Notes under the pieces: model-generated | Told to the model about the DNA's origin: nothing | Database searches by the model: none | The model's input: only the letters and a program-made list of their open reading frames with translations | Assembly (NCBI GenBank): GCA_045399315.1 | Contig: DAYVGO010000009.1 | Span: 1-64,000, forward strand | Direction of reading: 5' to 3' | Length of the DNA stretch: 64,000 nucleotides | From: Arsenophonus sp045399315 | Lineage (GTDB): Bacteria; Pseudomonadota; Gammaproteobacteria; Enterobacterales; Enterobacteriaceae | Shown: positions 28,360-38,538 of the stretch, in pieces | Layout of the letters: each line of letters starts with the position of its first letter | How positions within the stretch are numbered: position 1 is the stretch's first letter | Made by a program: the position numbers and the translations under genes

Positions 28360-29580
28360 TTATTCAAGTAAATGTTGCAAAAGTTCTCCATTTAACATAG
28401 CACGTTTTGTCAAGGCGAAAGCACCAATAGCAGAATTGTATACTAGTTGTGACGTAACAATCGGCAAATCTTCACGGAAATCTTTTAATGCTTGAGTTTT
28501 AATACAATTTTGCACAGCGGGTAGCAGAATTTTTTCTGCTGCCGTGATTTCTCCAGCGATAACGACTTTTTGTGGATTAAATAGGTTAATAATAATTGCA
28601 ATCGCTTTACCAAGATGGTGGCCTACGTGTTTAATCACTTCAATGGCTAGTGGATCGTTTTTATTTGCAGCTTGACAAATTGCTTTAATCGAGCAATTAT
28701 TTTGTTTTAATTGACTAGGAAAATTTTTTGCTAATTGTTGCCGAATTCGATTTTCAATAGCACCATTCGCTGCAATAGTTTCCAGGCAGCCAAAGTTACC
28801 ACAATGGCAACGTTCTCCTAATGGATCTATTTGTATATGGCCGATCTCACCTAGGTTAAAGCGGTTGTTCAATAAAATTTCACCATCAATAATAACACCG
28901 GCCCCGGCACCATGATGGATACGAACAAAAATTGAATCGGCGCAATTCTGGGTAGCTCCGAAATAATGTTCTGCCAGCGCAAAACTACGAATATCGTGAC
29001 CGATAAAGCAAGTCATTTTGAAATGCTCTTTCAGATTACGTAGCAACTGCCAGTTATGCACTTTTATATGCGGCATGTAATGGACAATTCCGGCTTGTGG
29101 ATTGACTAAGCCAGGTAAAATAACTGAGATGGCAATCAACTCCCGATTGGGACGTTGATGTTGTTGCATAAAATTTTCAATGGCGGCAATTAAATGGTTT
29201 TCTATTTCTTGTTGACTAGTTTCTGGGAGTGATGAATGTATTTCAGCGAGCACCTTACCGTTTAGGGCATAAAGAGCTAATGTACAGTCGCGACGACCTA
29301 ATCTCACCCCAATACTATGAAAAAGATGGTGTTCTGAGACAATTGAAATGGGACGGCGTCCACCGGTAGATACTTGTTGTGCCACTTCTTTAATTAAGCC
29401 ACGCTCTAACAACTGGCGGGTTATTTTGGTTACACTAGCAGGCGCCAATTGGCTTTGTTCTGAGATCTGAATTCGAGAAATAGGGCCATGCTGATCAATA
29501 ATACGATATACCACAGCACTATTTAATTGTTTAACTAAATTAATATTACCAATTTGTTTCAAGATATAATTGTGACTCAT
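28360..29580 (-). CDS. nagC: N-acetylglucosamine repressor NagC (ROK family)
   Basis: Transcriptional regulator that senses GlcNAc-6-phosphate and controls nag genes. The 406-residue product has an N-terminal helix-turn-helix (RISEQSQLAPASVTKITRQLLERGL near residues 36-62) and a ROK sugar-kinase-like domain. The zinc-binding motif is present in GERCHCGNFGCLETIAA, and GEIGHIQIDPLG precedes it. It lies 15 bases after nagA, completing nagB-nagA-nagC. It is intact although its co-regulated transporter gene nagE is dead. Confidence 0.95.
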   Translation of the reverse strand: MSHNYILKQIGNINLVKQLNSAVVYRIIDQHGPISRIQISEQSQLAPASVTKITRQLLERGLIKEVAQQVSTGGRRPISIVSEHHLFHSIGVRLGRRDCTLALYALNGKVLAEIHSSLPETSQQEIENHLIAAIENFMQQHQRPNRELIAISVILPGLVNPQAGIVHYMPHIKVHNWQLLRNLKEHFKMTCFIGHDIRSFALAEHYFGATQNCADSIFVRIHHGAGAGVIIDGEILLNNRFNLGEIGHIQIDPLGERCHCGNFGCLETIAANGAIENRIRQQLAKNFPSQLKQNNCSIKAICQAANKNDPLAIEVIKHVGHHLGKAIAIIINLFNPQKVVIAGEITAAEKILLPAVQNCIKTQALKDFREDLPIVTSQLVYNSAIGAFALTKRAMLNGELLQHLLE

Positions 29581-29595
29581 CAGTATATATGCTCG

Positions 29596-30756
29596 TTACA
29601 GTTTGATTTCACGGCCATTGACAATGGTTTTGCAGATGATGAAGTCGTGATTGAATACGATAAGGTTCGCTACTTTATCTTTCTCTATGCTCCCAAGTTT
29701 TTTGTCGACACTAATGGCACGAGCGGGATAAAGTGTGGCCATTCGTAGCGCTTCATCTAATGCAATACCTACATGTTCAACGATATTTTTGACAGCGTTT
29801 ATCATCGTTAAGGATGAACCACTTAATGTACCATTTTTATCAACACATAATCCATCACGATAATAGATGGTTTTACCTGCAAAGGTAAAATAATCCATTT
29901 CACTGCCATTTGGGTCAAGTCCAGCTGGTGCAGTAGCATCTGTTACCAGGACTAATTTATCGCCTTTTAATTGTTTACTATTGTGGATATTAGCCCAGTG
30001 AACATGTAATCCATCAGCAATAATTCCTGCATATGCATTTGGAGTATTATAAATAGCACCAACTAATCCAGGAGCACGACCGGAAATAGCAGGCATGGCA
30101 TTAAAAAGGTGGGTTGTGAATTGAATACCTGCCTTGAAACCTTTTTGCGCCTCTTCGTAAGTGGCATTGGAATGACCTGCTGAAACAATAATACCGGCTT
30201 CAACTAATTGGTGAATATATTTTTCTGCAACCATTTCTGGTGCTAAGGTAATTTTAGTGATCACATCTGCATTTTGACATAAATAGTTAATCATTTCGGC
30301 CGAAGGTTTACGAATATACTCGGTATTATGTGTGCCTTTTTTGGCCGGGTTAATATAAGGTCCTTCAATGTGTAACCCTAATGCCTGATTTTTATATTTG
30401 GCTAAATAGTCATGCATCGTTTCTATTGTTGTTTTGATCAGCTGATCAGGACTGGTGATCAATGTAGGTAGAAAGCTGGTACATCCATTTCGTTCATTCG
30501 CTTGCTGCATAATCTCAAGTGTTTTAACCGAAATATCTTCTGGATTGTCATTGAACTGTACACCACCACAGCCATTAACCTGTAGATCAATAAATCCTGG
30601 CGCTAGGATTGCATTTTGCAGATCATGGATTTCGATGCCTTGAGGTAATTGTGTAACTGGGCAAACTTGTTTTATTTGTTCTTTTTCTATAATAACTGCA
30701 TGATCTTCCAGTTTTTGATAACCTGTATAGATAATGCCGTTGGTTAGTGCATACAT
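29596..30756 (-). CDS. nagA: N-acetylglucosamine-6-phosphate deacetylase
   Basis: Metal-dependent amidohydrolase converting GlcNAc-6-P to glucosamine-6-P. The 386-residue product shows GFIDLQVNGCGGVQF near residue 55, LGLHIEGPYINPAKKGTH, SAGHSNATYEEA, TTHLFNAM and LVTDATAPAG (catalytic aspartate region), then GSSLTMINAVKN. It lies between nagB and nagC. Without a working NagE here, substrate may come from cell-wall recycling or another phosphotransferase transporter. Confidence 0.96.
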   Translation of the reverse strand: MYALTNGIIYTGYQKLEDHAVIIEKEQIKQVCPVTQLPQGIEIHDLQNAILAPGFIDLQVNGCGGVQFNDNPEDISVKTLEIMQQANERNGCTSFLPTLITSPDQLIKTTIETMHDYLAKYKNQALGLHIEGPYINPAKKGTHNTEYIRKPSAEMINYLCQNADVITKITLAPEMVAEKYIHQLVEAGIIVSAGHSNATYEEAQKGFKAGIQFTTHLFNAMPAISGRAPGLVGAIYNTPNAYAGIIADGLHVHWANIHNSKQLKGDKLVLVTDATAPAGLDPNGSEMDYFTFAGKTIYYRDGLCVDKNGTLSGSSLTMINAVKNIVEHVGIALDEALRMATLYPARAISVDKKLGSIEKDKVANLIVFNHDFIICKTIVNGREIKL

Positions 30757-30850
30757 GGTATTTTGCTCTTACTTTGTATGGAGTATAGGGATAATCTATA
30801 GAATTATTCACCTGTTTTTAGTTGATAACATTAAATTGTGTTATTTTAAC

Positions 30851-31657
30851 TTAACTAGCGAATTGGTTAATGATGTCAGATTCTAATTGACGAAAATATT
30901 TTAAGGTTTTCACTTTTAGCTCAAGTGTTGCGGGTTCATCACACACCAGGGCAGATTTTGGATGCATTTGTAGGCAGCTGATAGTCCACATATGATTAAT
31001 AGAGCCTTCTACTGTAGCTTCAACTGCTAATGCTTTATTTGCACCGGTTGCGAGAACTAAAATTTCTTCCGCATCAAGTAGTGTTCCTACACCAACAGTG
31101 ACAGCATATTTAGGCACTTGGTTAATATCGTTATCAAAAAAACGAGAATTTGCTTGGCGGGTTTCCGGGGTCAGTGTTTTGATACGGGTTCTGGAAGAAA
31201 GAGATGAAGCGGGTTCATTGAATGCAATATGGCCATCACTACCTACACCACCCATAAATAGGTGAATTTTACCATAGAATTTGATCTTATCTTCATAGTG
31301 TTTACATTCAGCGTCAATATTTTTTGCAGTGCCATCGAGTAAATTAATATTATTTTCCGCGATATCGATATGATTAAAGAAATTTTCATACATGAAAGTA
31401 TGATAGCTTTGTGGATGATTTTTGGGAATGCCGACGTATTCGTCCATGTTAAAAGTAACCACATGTTTAAAACTAATTTTACCTGTTTTATGGAGCCTAA
31501 CAAGCTCATGGTAGGTAGCTAGCGGTGTGCCGCCAGTAGGCAGTCCTAATACAAAAGGATGTGCTGCTGTTGGATTAAATTGATTAATTTTGTTGGCAAT
31601 GTAATTGGCGGAAAACAAACCTACATCTTTTGCTGTTGTTAGAGGAATAAGCCTCAT
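30851..31657 (-). CDS. nagB: Glucosamine-6-phosphate deaminase
   Basis: Isomerises and deaminates glucosamine-6-P to fructose-6-P and ammonia. At 268 residues the product is about the family length (266). It begins MRLIPLTTAKDVG and has LGLPTGGTPLATYHEL, VTFNMDEYVGIPKNHPQSYH (catalytic Asp region), LFMGGVGSDGHIAFNEPASSLSSRTR and ATGANKALAVEA. It is the first gene of nagBAC and is divergent from the nagE remnant. Confidence 0.96.
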   Translation of the reverse strand: MRLIPLTTAKDVGLFSANYIANKINQFNPTAAHPFVLGLPTGGTPLATYHELVRLHKTGKISFKHVVTFNMDEYVGIPKNHPQSYHTFMYENFFNHIDIAENNINLLDGTAKNIDAECKHYEDKIKFYGKIHLFMGGVGSDGHIAFNEPASSLSSRTRIKTLTPETRQANSRFFDNDINQVPKYAVTVGVGTLLDAEEILVLATGANKALAVEATVEGSINHMWTISCLQMHPKSALVCDEPATLELKVKTLKYFRQLESDIINQFAS

Positions 31658-32009
31658 TATTTTTTTACCTCATTTAATTTTAATTTTGTTTCGTATCAGC
31701 TACCTTTTAATGATTTGGTATTATTCTTTGTGTGTCGTTGTGATTATATAACTCGATGATTGTCTATTTGTTAACGTCTGAAATCTAGTAAAATAAGATA
31801 TTTTTTATAACAAAAAAATTTTTTATTTCGCTACTATTTTAATCGAACAATAAAGTTACATTTAGACTTTTATCACTATTTTAGCTGATTTAATTTGTGA
31901 TGCGAAATAATTACGTCAAAGTGATTTAATGATAATATATGCAAAAAAGTGAATGTTTATGATATTCATCAATAAGATCCCAGTAATGAGACTATAAAGG
32001 GGAAAATTT
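31658..32009. promoter_or_regulatory. Divergent nagB/nagE control region with NagC-like site
   Basis: In E. coli this interval carries two NagC operators and a CRP site. Here TTTAATTTGTGATGCGAAAT and the following AATTA at 31889-31913 form an imperfect dyad of the NagC/Mlc type, with right half GCGAAATAA. A possible half-site TTATTTCG lies at 31823-31830, about seven helical turns away. I see no convincing second full dyad or CRP site. Assignment is by pattern only. If real, it would still serve nagBAC. Confidence 0.4.
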
Positions 32010-34029
32010 GTGAATGTGTCAAGTTATTTACAGCGTATAGGCCATGCTCTAATGGTACCTGTCACTGTGCTGCCTGCAGCAGCGATTTTAATGGGGATTG
32101 GTTATTGGATTGATCCTCATGGCTGGGGAGCTAATAGTACCATCGCTGCTTTACTGATTAAATCAGGGGCAGCAATTATAGATAATATGTCAATACTATT
32201 TGCAATTGGTGTTGCTTATGGTTTATCGAAAGATAAAGATGGTTCGGCGGTGTTGACCGGCTTTGTCGGTTTTTGAGTGGTAACCACCCTTTGTTCACCA
32301 GCTGCTTATTCGATTAGCATGGGCGTCGCTATTGAGCAAGTTCCAGCAGCATTCAATAAAATCAATAATCAGTTTATTGGCATATTAATTTGGTGTGTTA
32401 GCGGCGGAACTTTACAATCGTTATAGCAGTGTTGAATTGCCCAAGGCATTGTCATTCTTTAGTGGCAGTCGTCTAATACTGATTTTAACTTCATTTTTGA
32501 TGATCTTGTTATCTTTCATGCTGATGTATGTATGGCCATTAATCTATAATGCATTAGTTTTGTTTGGTGAGAATATTAAGGACTTGGGTTCATTAGGTGC
32601 TGGTATTTATGCTTTCTTTAATCGTTTGTTGATCCCAATTGGATTGCACCATGCATTAAACTCCTTATTTTGGTTTGATGTCGCTGGTATTAATGATATT
32701 CCTAACTTTTTGGCTGGCGCTAAATCGTTAGCGGCAGATCTAGCAGAAAAAGGTATTACCGGGTGTTATCAAGCTGGATTTTTTCCCATCATGATGTTTG
32801 GTTTACCTGGTGCGGCATTGGCTATTTATCATTGTGCTCATGCTGAAAATAAAGTGAAAGTAGCTGGTATTATGATGGCTGGTGCATTGACGGCCTTTTT
32901 TACCGGAATTACTGAGCCACTTGAGTTTTCATTCATGTTTGTGGCTTCGGTACTTTATGTTATTCATGCAATATTAACTGGACTTTCTGTTTATATTACG
33001 GTAGCAATGCATTGGATCTCCAGTTTTGGTTTTAGCGTTGGTTTAGTTGATATGTTACTGCAGAGTCGTAATTCATTAGCAGTAAATTGGTATATGTTGA
33101 TTTTGCAGGGATTAATTTTCTTTTGTTTATATTATGTCATATTTTGTTTTGTGATTAATAAGTTCAATTTAATGACCCCAGGTCGTGAAATGATAGACAA
33201 CGCTGCCACCGTTGATGATTATGACAAAGATATTAGTATTAGTGATAAAGATATTAGCCACGAAGCATACCAATATCTTGCTGCAGCTGGTGGGACAGAT
33301 AATTTGATAGCAATTGATGCTTGTATTACTCGTTTACGTCTTAGTGTAAAACAGCCAACATTGTTAATGATGACTTAGTAAAAAAATTGGGCACCTCAGG
33401 GATCATTCGGTTAAATAAACATAATGTTCAAATTGTTGTTGGAACACGAGCAGAGATGATTGCAGAAGCAATGAAAAAGATTGCATTAAAAGAGATTGTT
33501 GCACCCGCAAATTTTGTTGAGAAAGATAATCGGCAGTTAGCAGTAAAAGCCAAATAAGCTTGAGGGGCAAATCGTTTTAACATTGGTTGCACCGGTTAGT
33601 GGTGAAATTTACTCGTTTGATGAAGTACCTGATGAAGCTTTTACTAGTCGCATTGTTGGTGATGGTTTAGCGATTAAACTAACCAATGGTGGGGTTTTAG
33701 CACCTGTGTCGGGTAAGATAGTGGAAATTTTTGATACCAATTATGCTTTTTGTATTAAGAACAAGGAAGGTGTTGAAGTGATCGTTCACATGGGTATTGA
33801 TACGGTGACATTAAAAGGACAGGGATGTAAGCGTTTAGTTGAAGAAAATTCAGTTGTAATGATAGGTCAGCTGATCTTGAAATTAGATCTTGATTACTTA
33901 AATCAGCATGCTAAATCAATGATAAAACCAGTTGTCATCAGTAATATTGATGATTATCAGGGCCTGGCAACACTAGCAACTAGTGAGATAATTGCTGGAG
34001 TGACGCCAATTTATGATGTATTGAAGTAA
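32010..34029 (+). pseudogene. nagE: nagE pseudogene: N-acetylglucosamine-specific PTS transporter IICBA
   Basis: Relic of the membrane permease-kinase that imports and phosphorylates GlcNAc. The frame from GTG at 32010 (VNVSSYLQRIGHALMVPV) stops at 32274-32276 where a TGA replaces a leucine after LTGFVGF. One extra T near 32388 shifts the frame before VLAAELYNRYS. The rest of domain IIC then reads openly to 33378, including the IIB phosphocysteine motif DACITRLRLSV, where another shift occurs. A stop follows at about 33556, and the IIA domain with VHMGID resumes at 33583 and ends LYDV-like. Four lesions in a gene of normal length indicate recent loss. Confidence 0.95.
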
Positions 34030-34067
34030 TGGGTTTTGTTATTATACATAATTAATAATGAATAAAT

Positions 34068-34096
34068 ACGGGAAGGGTTATAAACTTCCCGTTTTT
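34068..34096 (+). terminator. Intrinsic terminator after nagE
   Basis: Stem ACGGGAAG (34068-34075) pairs with CTTCCCGT (34085-34092) over a nine-base loop, followed by TTTTT. This is a textbook rho-independent terminator about 40 bases after the nagE stop, still intact although nagE is broken. It would also separate nagE from glnS. Confidence 0.85.
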
Positions 34097-34215
34097 CCTT
34101 TATTGGCTTTTTATTAATTAAATAAAGCTTAATAATATGTGTTAATAAACGGTTGTTTCTAATTCGTATATTGTAGATGATAAAAGCGTTATTAACATGC
34201 TTTTGCAGAGGAACT

Positions 34216-35892
34216 ATGACAATGAATGAGGCAGATACTCGCCCAACAAATTTCATTCGCCAGATTATTGATGAAGATTTGGCTACAGGTAAACATACTC
34301 GTATACATACCCGTTTTCCACCTGAACCAAATGGTTATTTACATATTGGTCATGCAAAATCAATTTGTCTAAATTTTGGTATTGCAGAGGATTATCAGAG
34401 TCAATGCAATTTGCGTTTTGATGATACTAATCCGGTTAAAGAAGATGTTGAATATATTAATTCTATTCAGCACGATGTGAGGTGGTTAGGCTTTAATTGG
34501 AGTGGTAAGGTTAAATACTCTTCAGATTATTTTGATAACCTCTATCAATATGCTATTGAGCTAATTAAAAAAGGATTAGCTTATGTTGATGAGTTAAGTC
34601 CAGATGCTATTCGTGAATATCGAGGAACTTTAAAGCTGCCAGGTAAAAATAGTCCATATCGCGATCGCAGTATTGATGAAAATTTGCAGCTATTTGAGAA
34701 AATGCGGGCTGGTGAATTTGAGGAAGGTAAAGTCTGTTTGCGTGCCAAAATCGATATGTCATCTCCTTTTATTGTTATGCGTGATCCAGTGCTATATCGC
34801 ATAAAGTATGCAGAGCACCATCAATTAGGTAATAAATGGTGTATTTATCCAATGTATGATTTTACTCATTGTATTTCAGACGCACTAGAGGGGATCACTC
34901 ACTCACTTTGTACCCTTGAATTTCAAGATAATCGCCGTTTGTATGATTGGGTATTGGATAATATTACCATTGATTGTCATCCAAGACAGTATGAGTTTTC
35001 TCGTCTAAATCTTGCTTATACGGTGATGTCAAAACGTAAGCTAAATCAGTTAGTGGCAGAAAATATTGTTGAAAACTGGGATGATCCTAGAATGCCAACC
35101 ATTTCAGGTTTACGTCGACGTGGTTATACGGCTGAATCTATTCGAGAGTTTTGTCGACGTATTGGGGTTACTAAACAAGATAATACCGTTGAAATGGCCG
35201 TATTGGAATCATGCATTCGTGATGATCTGAATGAAAATGCACCACGCGCAATGGCGGTATTAGAGCCGATAAAATTAGTGATTGAAAATATGTCTACTGA
35301 TGAACAAACGCTCACTATGTATAATCATCCCAATAAACCTGAGATGGGTACCCGCCAAGTACCATTTAGTCGGGAGCTTTATATCGATCGAGCTGATTTT
35401 CGTGAAGAAGCCAATCGGCAATATAAACGCTTAGTTTTAGGTAAAGAGGTGCGTTTACGTAATGCTTATATTGTTCAGGCTAAGAGAGTTGATAAAGATA
35501 CAGCAGGCAATATTACCACTGTTTATTGTAGTTATGATCCTGATACCTTAAACAGAGATCCTGCTGATGGCCGGAAAGTAAAAGGTGTTATCCATTGGGT
35601 AAGTGCATTACATGGTGTGCCGGCAGAGTTTAGGTTGTATGATCGATTATTCAATGTACCTAATCCTGCTGCAGAAGAGGATTTTTTAGCGACGATAAAT
35701 CCAGATTCTTTAGTGATCCGGCAAGGGGTTGTTGAGCCAAGTTTAGTTAACACGCAACCGGGAAAAGCTTATCAATTTGAACGTGAAGGTTATTTTTGCG
35801 CTGATAGCCATGATCATAGTGCTGAACATTTGGTTTTTAATCGCACGGTTGGACTAAGAGATAGTTGGGCAAAAATAGCCAATAAAGATTAA
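34216..35892 (+). CDS. glnS: Glutaminyl-tRNA synthetase
   Basis: Class I synthetase charging tRNA-Gln. From the ATG at 34216 the product is 558 residues. Key motifs are PPEPNGYLHIGHAKS (HIGH), RFDDTNPVKED, DFTHCISDALEGITHSLCTLEFQDNR and VMSKRKL (KMSKS variant), then the anticodon-binding beta barrels. I chose 34216 because GAGG lies six bases upstream; a second ATG at 34222 (MNEADTRP) aligns better with the E. coli start, and the frame also extends to 34177 without family match. It partners the tRNA-Gln in this window. Confidence 0.96.
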   Translation: MTMNEADTRPTNFIRQIIDEDLATGKHTRIHTRFPPEPNGYLHIGHAKSICLNFGIAEDYQSQCNLRFDDTNPVKEDVEYINSIQHDVRWLGFNWSGKVKYSSDYFDNLYQYAIELIKKGLAYVDELSPDAIREYRGTLKLPGKNSPYRDRSIDENLQLFEKMRAGEFEEGKVCLRAKIDMSSPFIVMRDPVLYRIKYAEHHQLGNKWCIYPMYDFTHCISDALEGITHSLCTLEFQDNRRLYDWVLDNITIDCHPRQYEFSRLNLAYTVMSKRKLNQLVAENIVENWDDPRMPTISGLRRRGYTAESIREFCRRIGVTKQDNTVEMAVLESCIRDDLNENAPRAMAVLEPIKLVIENMSTDEQTLTMYNHPNKPEMGTRQVPFSRELYIDRADFREEANRQYKRLVLGKEVRLRNAYIVQAKRVDKDTAGNITTVYCSYDPDTLNRDPADGRKVKGVIHWVSALHGVPAEFRLYDRLFNVPNPAAEEDFLATINPDSLVIRQGVVEPSLVNTQPGKAYQFEREGYFCADSHDHSAEHLVFNRTVGLRDSWAKIANKD

Positions 35893-36082
35893 CAATATAA
35901 TTGATTGTCATTATAAAAAGCGTGGCTTATTAACAAAATTTACGATCTTGTTTAAGCCAATATTTTAGTGAGCAGAAAATATGGTATTTCAGTCATTACT
36001 TTCTACTTGGATAAAACAAAATAAGCTGTATATAGCCAATATAATTATTAAACTAATTGGATATAAATAAGGATATTATGTT

Positions 36083-37074
36083 ATGCTTCACCATATCAAT
36101 TTATTTAACTCAGTAAAAAAGTGTCGTTACAGGGAAGCCAGCAAACAATATCACCTAAGTTCAATTTAGCTTGTCCCCTAAAAAGTATTCATAACAGCGA
36201 TGTCAACATATTGACACAAAATAGACTACTAAAAGATCTGCACAATTGTCAAAAATTAAGTTTTCCGGTAGATAAAGCAAGCGGTGAACAACGTCATCAT
36301 AATACTCTATTGGTTGATTTTGTTTATAGCCGTGCCTTTGCCACTTTAGACGCGACTCAGTGGGGACTCAATCGTGAATTGGCAACCATTATCTCTAAAA
36401 TGACTAATATACAACTTCATCCCCGAGATGGTTTATTAGCAGATAGCAACACGGGATTGGTTGGTGGCTTATATATTTCGTAATAAGGTTGAGCGGGAAA
36501 TTCGTTTAGTATTTGGTGGTACAACTAGTGGGCACGGTGTAAATAGTGAAGTTCCGCGTTACATAAAGAATATTAAAACTTTTATTAAACAATGTCAGGC
36601 GAATGTTGATAATGTGTTTGGTGGTATTCCTAATAGCTATAAGCAAGCTGCTCAACTACTGCATAATTTACAACAACTGGTTGAAATGAATCAGGAATGG
36701 GCTGGATATAGGCTTTCAAGCAGTGGTCATTCATTAGGTGGTGGTTTAGCGGCTTATGCCACCATGAAAGTATCCAACAAAGAGTGTTCTATCCGGGCGG
36801 AATGTTTTAGTAGTGCTCAACTTGGCCGTGGTTTACAGCGCGATTTGTTAAGCAACATAGTAGCTTAGAAAACATGCATAGGGTAAAGGACAATATTACT
36901 CACCACTATGTTGATGTTGATATTATTCCGAAGATGGATAAGTTTTTTGCTGTTGATCATATTGGAAAAGTTAATATTATTCCGCAAATAACTGGCAAAA
37001 AAGATGGAGCTCTAGCGACACATGCAAATTTTGTTAAGCATAGCCTTACTTATGTACGGCAAAATAGAAGTTAA
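36083..37074 (+). pseudogene. Lipase-like (GxSxG) pseudogene, possible secreted effector
   Basis: A roughly 330-codon reading can be restored by three small shifts. It starts at ATG 36083 (MLHHINLFNSVKK), shifts in an A run near 36120, continues SLQGSQQTISPKFNLA to LVGGLYIS, shifts near 36480 by two lost bases, then gives REIRLVFGGTTSGHG, FGGIPNSYKQAAQLL and the nucleophile elbow SSSGHSLGGGLAAYA. A one-base loss near 36855 precedes VDVDIIPKM and HANFVKHSL, plausible acid and His of a class 3 lipase-like triad. There is no obvious Sec signal, which would suit an injected or cytoplasmic protein. I do not recognise a named family. It sits alone between glnS and fur, where E. coli has other genes, suggesting acquisition then decay. 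Confidence 0.65.
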
Positions 37075-37159
37075 AGCAATCTATCTAGTAAAATAAAAAA
37101 GAGAAAACTGGAGCACTATTCTCCTTTTATATCTTAACTAATTAATAACAAAAATAACG

Positions 37160-37636
37160 CTAAACTAGGTTATTTTTCTTCTTTGCTATTGCGTCTGGAT
37201 GTCCCAAATCGTTTTCATCACAATGGTCCTTTTTGGAACAATGTCCATATAGATAAAGACTGTGATTAGAGAGTTTAATGCCGTGGCGTTCCGCAATATT
37301 TTTTTGTTGTGCCTCAATGAATTCATCACTGAATTCAATGACTTTACCGCAATCTAAGCAAATTAAGTGATCATGGTGATGTTGTTGTGTCAGTTCAAAA
37401 ACGGATTTACCGCCTTCAAAATTATGGCGAGTAACAATACCCGCATCATCAAATTGATTTAAGACACGATAAACCGTTGCGAGGCCAATCTCTTCACCCA
37501 TATCAATGAGTTTTTTATAGAGTTCTTCCGCACTGACGTGATGGCATTCTGGCTCTTGTAATACCTCTAAGATTTTTAAGCGTGGAAGTGTTACTTTAAG
37601 CCCTGCATTTTTCAATGCGTTATTGTTGTCGGTCAT
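37160..37636 (-). CDS. fur: Ferric uptake regulator Fur
   Basis: Iron-responsive repressor. From the ATG at 37636 (MTDNNNALKNAGLKVTLPRLK) the product is 158 residues; the frame is open further but the extra residues do not match the family. The DNA-binding winged helix includes EEIGLATVYRVLNQFDDAGIVTRH. The metal-binding centre HHHDHLICLDCGKVIEF (with the structural-zinc CxxC) and HSLYLYGHC are intact. The C-terminal tail is longer than in E. coli and rich in charged residues and asparagine. It lies upstream of the lipase-like relic and downstream of fldA, the usual fldA-fur order. Confidence 0.96.
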   Translation of the reverse strand: MTDNNNALKNAGLKVTLPRLKILEVLQEPECHHVSAEELYKKLIDMGEEIGLATVYRVLNQFDDAGIVTRHNFEGGKSVFELTQQHHHDHLICLDCGKVIEFSDEFIEAQQKNIAERHGIKLSNHSLYLYGHCSKKDHCDENDLGHPDAIAKKKNNLV

Positions 37637-37792
37637 GCGGATCCTACCTTGTTGCATTAGCAGTGAAGTCAATAATATCAACACATTGTTCACAGTAGCA
37701 TACGTTTATTTCAAACTAATTTTACAATTATATGTCTTAATATCATTACACAATTTGCAGGAATTATCATGTACAAAAAACATTAGCATTTA

Positions 37793-38326
37793 TCAATCGA
37801 TTATAGCTGGTAAATGTAGCTCATCAGATATTTGTTTTACCCACCTTTTCACACGCTCATCGGTTAATTCGGGTTGCCGGTCTTCATCAATGGCAAGACC
37901 AATAAAGTAACGTTTATCATCAGTGAGTCCTTTTGATGCCTCGAAGTGGTATCCTTCGGTTGTCCAGTGCCCAACAATGGTAGCGCCCTTAGGTTCAATG
38001 ATATCTTTAACCGTACCCATGGCATCACAGAAATATTCTGCATAATCTTCTTGATCACCACAACCAAAAATAGCTACCAGTTTGCCGTTAAAATCAATTT
38101 CTTCTAAAGTTGGAAAAAAATCGTCCCAATCACACTGTGCTTCACCATAATACCAAGTGGGAATACCGAATAGTAAAATATCAAATGCTTCAATATCCTC
38201 TTTACTGCTTTTAGCAATATCATGAACTTCAGCTATATCTGTGCCGCCAAGGGTTTCTTGGATCATTTTGGCAATATTTTCTGTATTGCCAGTATCACTG
38301 CCGAAGAAGATACCTATAATTGCCAT
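37793..38326 (-). CDS. fldA: Flavodoxin 1
   Basis: FMN electron carrier for radical-SAM and other reductive enzymes. The 177-residue product matches long-chain flavodoxins: the phosphate-binding loop GIFFGSDTGNTENIAKMIQ, the 50s loop FGIPTWYYGEAQCDW and the 90s loop IFGCGDQEDYAEYFCDAMG are all present, with GLAIDEDRQPELTDERVKRWV near the end. It is upstream of fur. Its retention fits LipA and MiaB in this window, which draw electrons from flavodoxin. Confidence 0.97.
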   Translation of the reverse strand: MAIIGIFFGSDTGNTENIAKMIQETLGGTDIAEVHDIAKSSKEDIEAFDILLFGIPTWYYGEAQCDWDDFFPTLEEIDFNGKLVAIFGCGDQEDYAEYFCDAMGTVKDIIEPKGATIVGHWTTEGYHFEASKGLTDDKRYFIGLAIDEDRQPELTDERVKRWVKQISDELHLPAIID

Positions 38327-38538
38327 AAAGTAAATAAACCTCTTAATTTCAATTTGAGTTGTTTTGTTATCTTATCGTTACTAACAGTAATATAGGAAAG
38401 ATGATAACTATTGATTAATGAATAACTAAATGACCATTATTTTGACCAAAATAGCGACATTATGCTGTCAATTTTGTGTGTTTTAAGCAAAATAAACTAA
38501 TAAAACGGTAAGTTATCTGTTTTTCTTGGCCAATTGTG

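Noticed and set aside
31823..31854. Possible second NagC operator, TTATTTCG paired with CGAACAATAA
   Set aside because: The half-sites are too far apart for the usual operator of about 23 bases, so only a half-site is noted.
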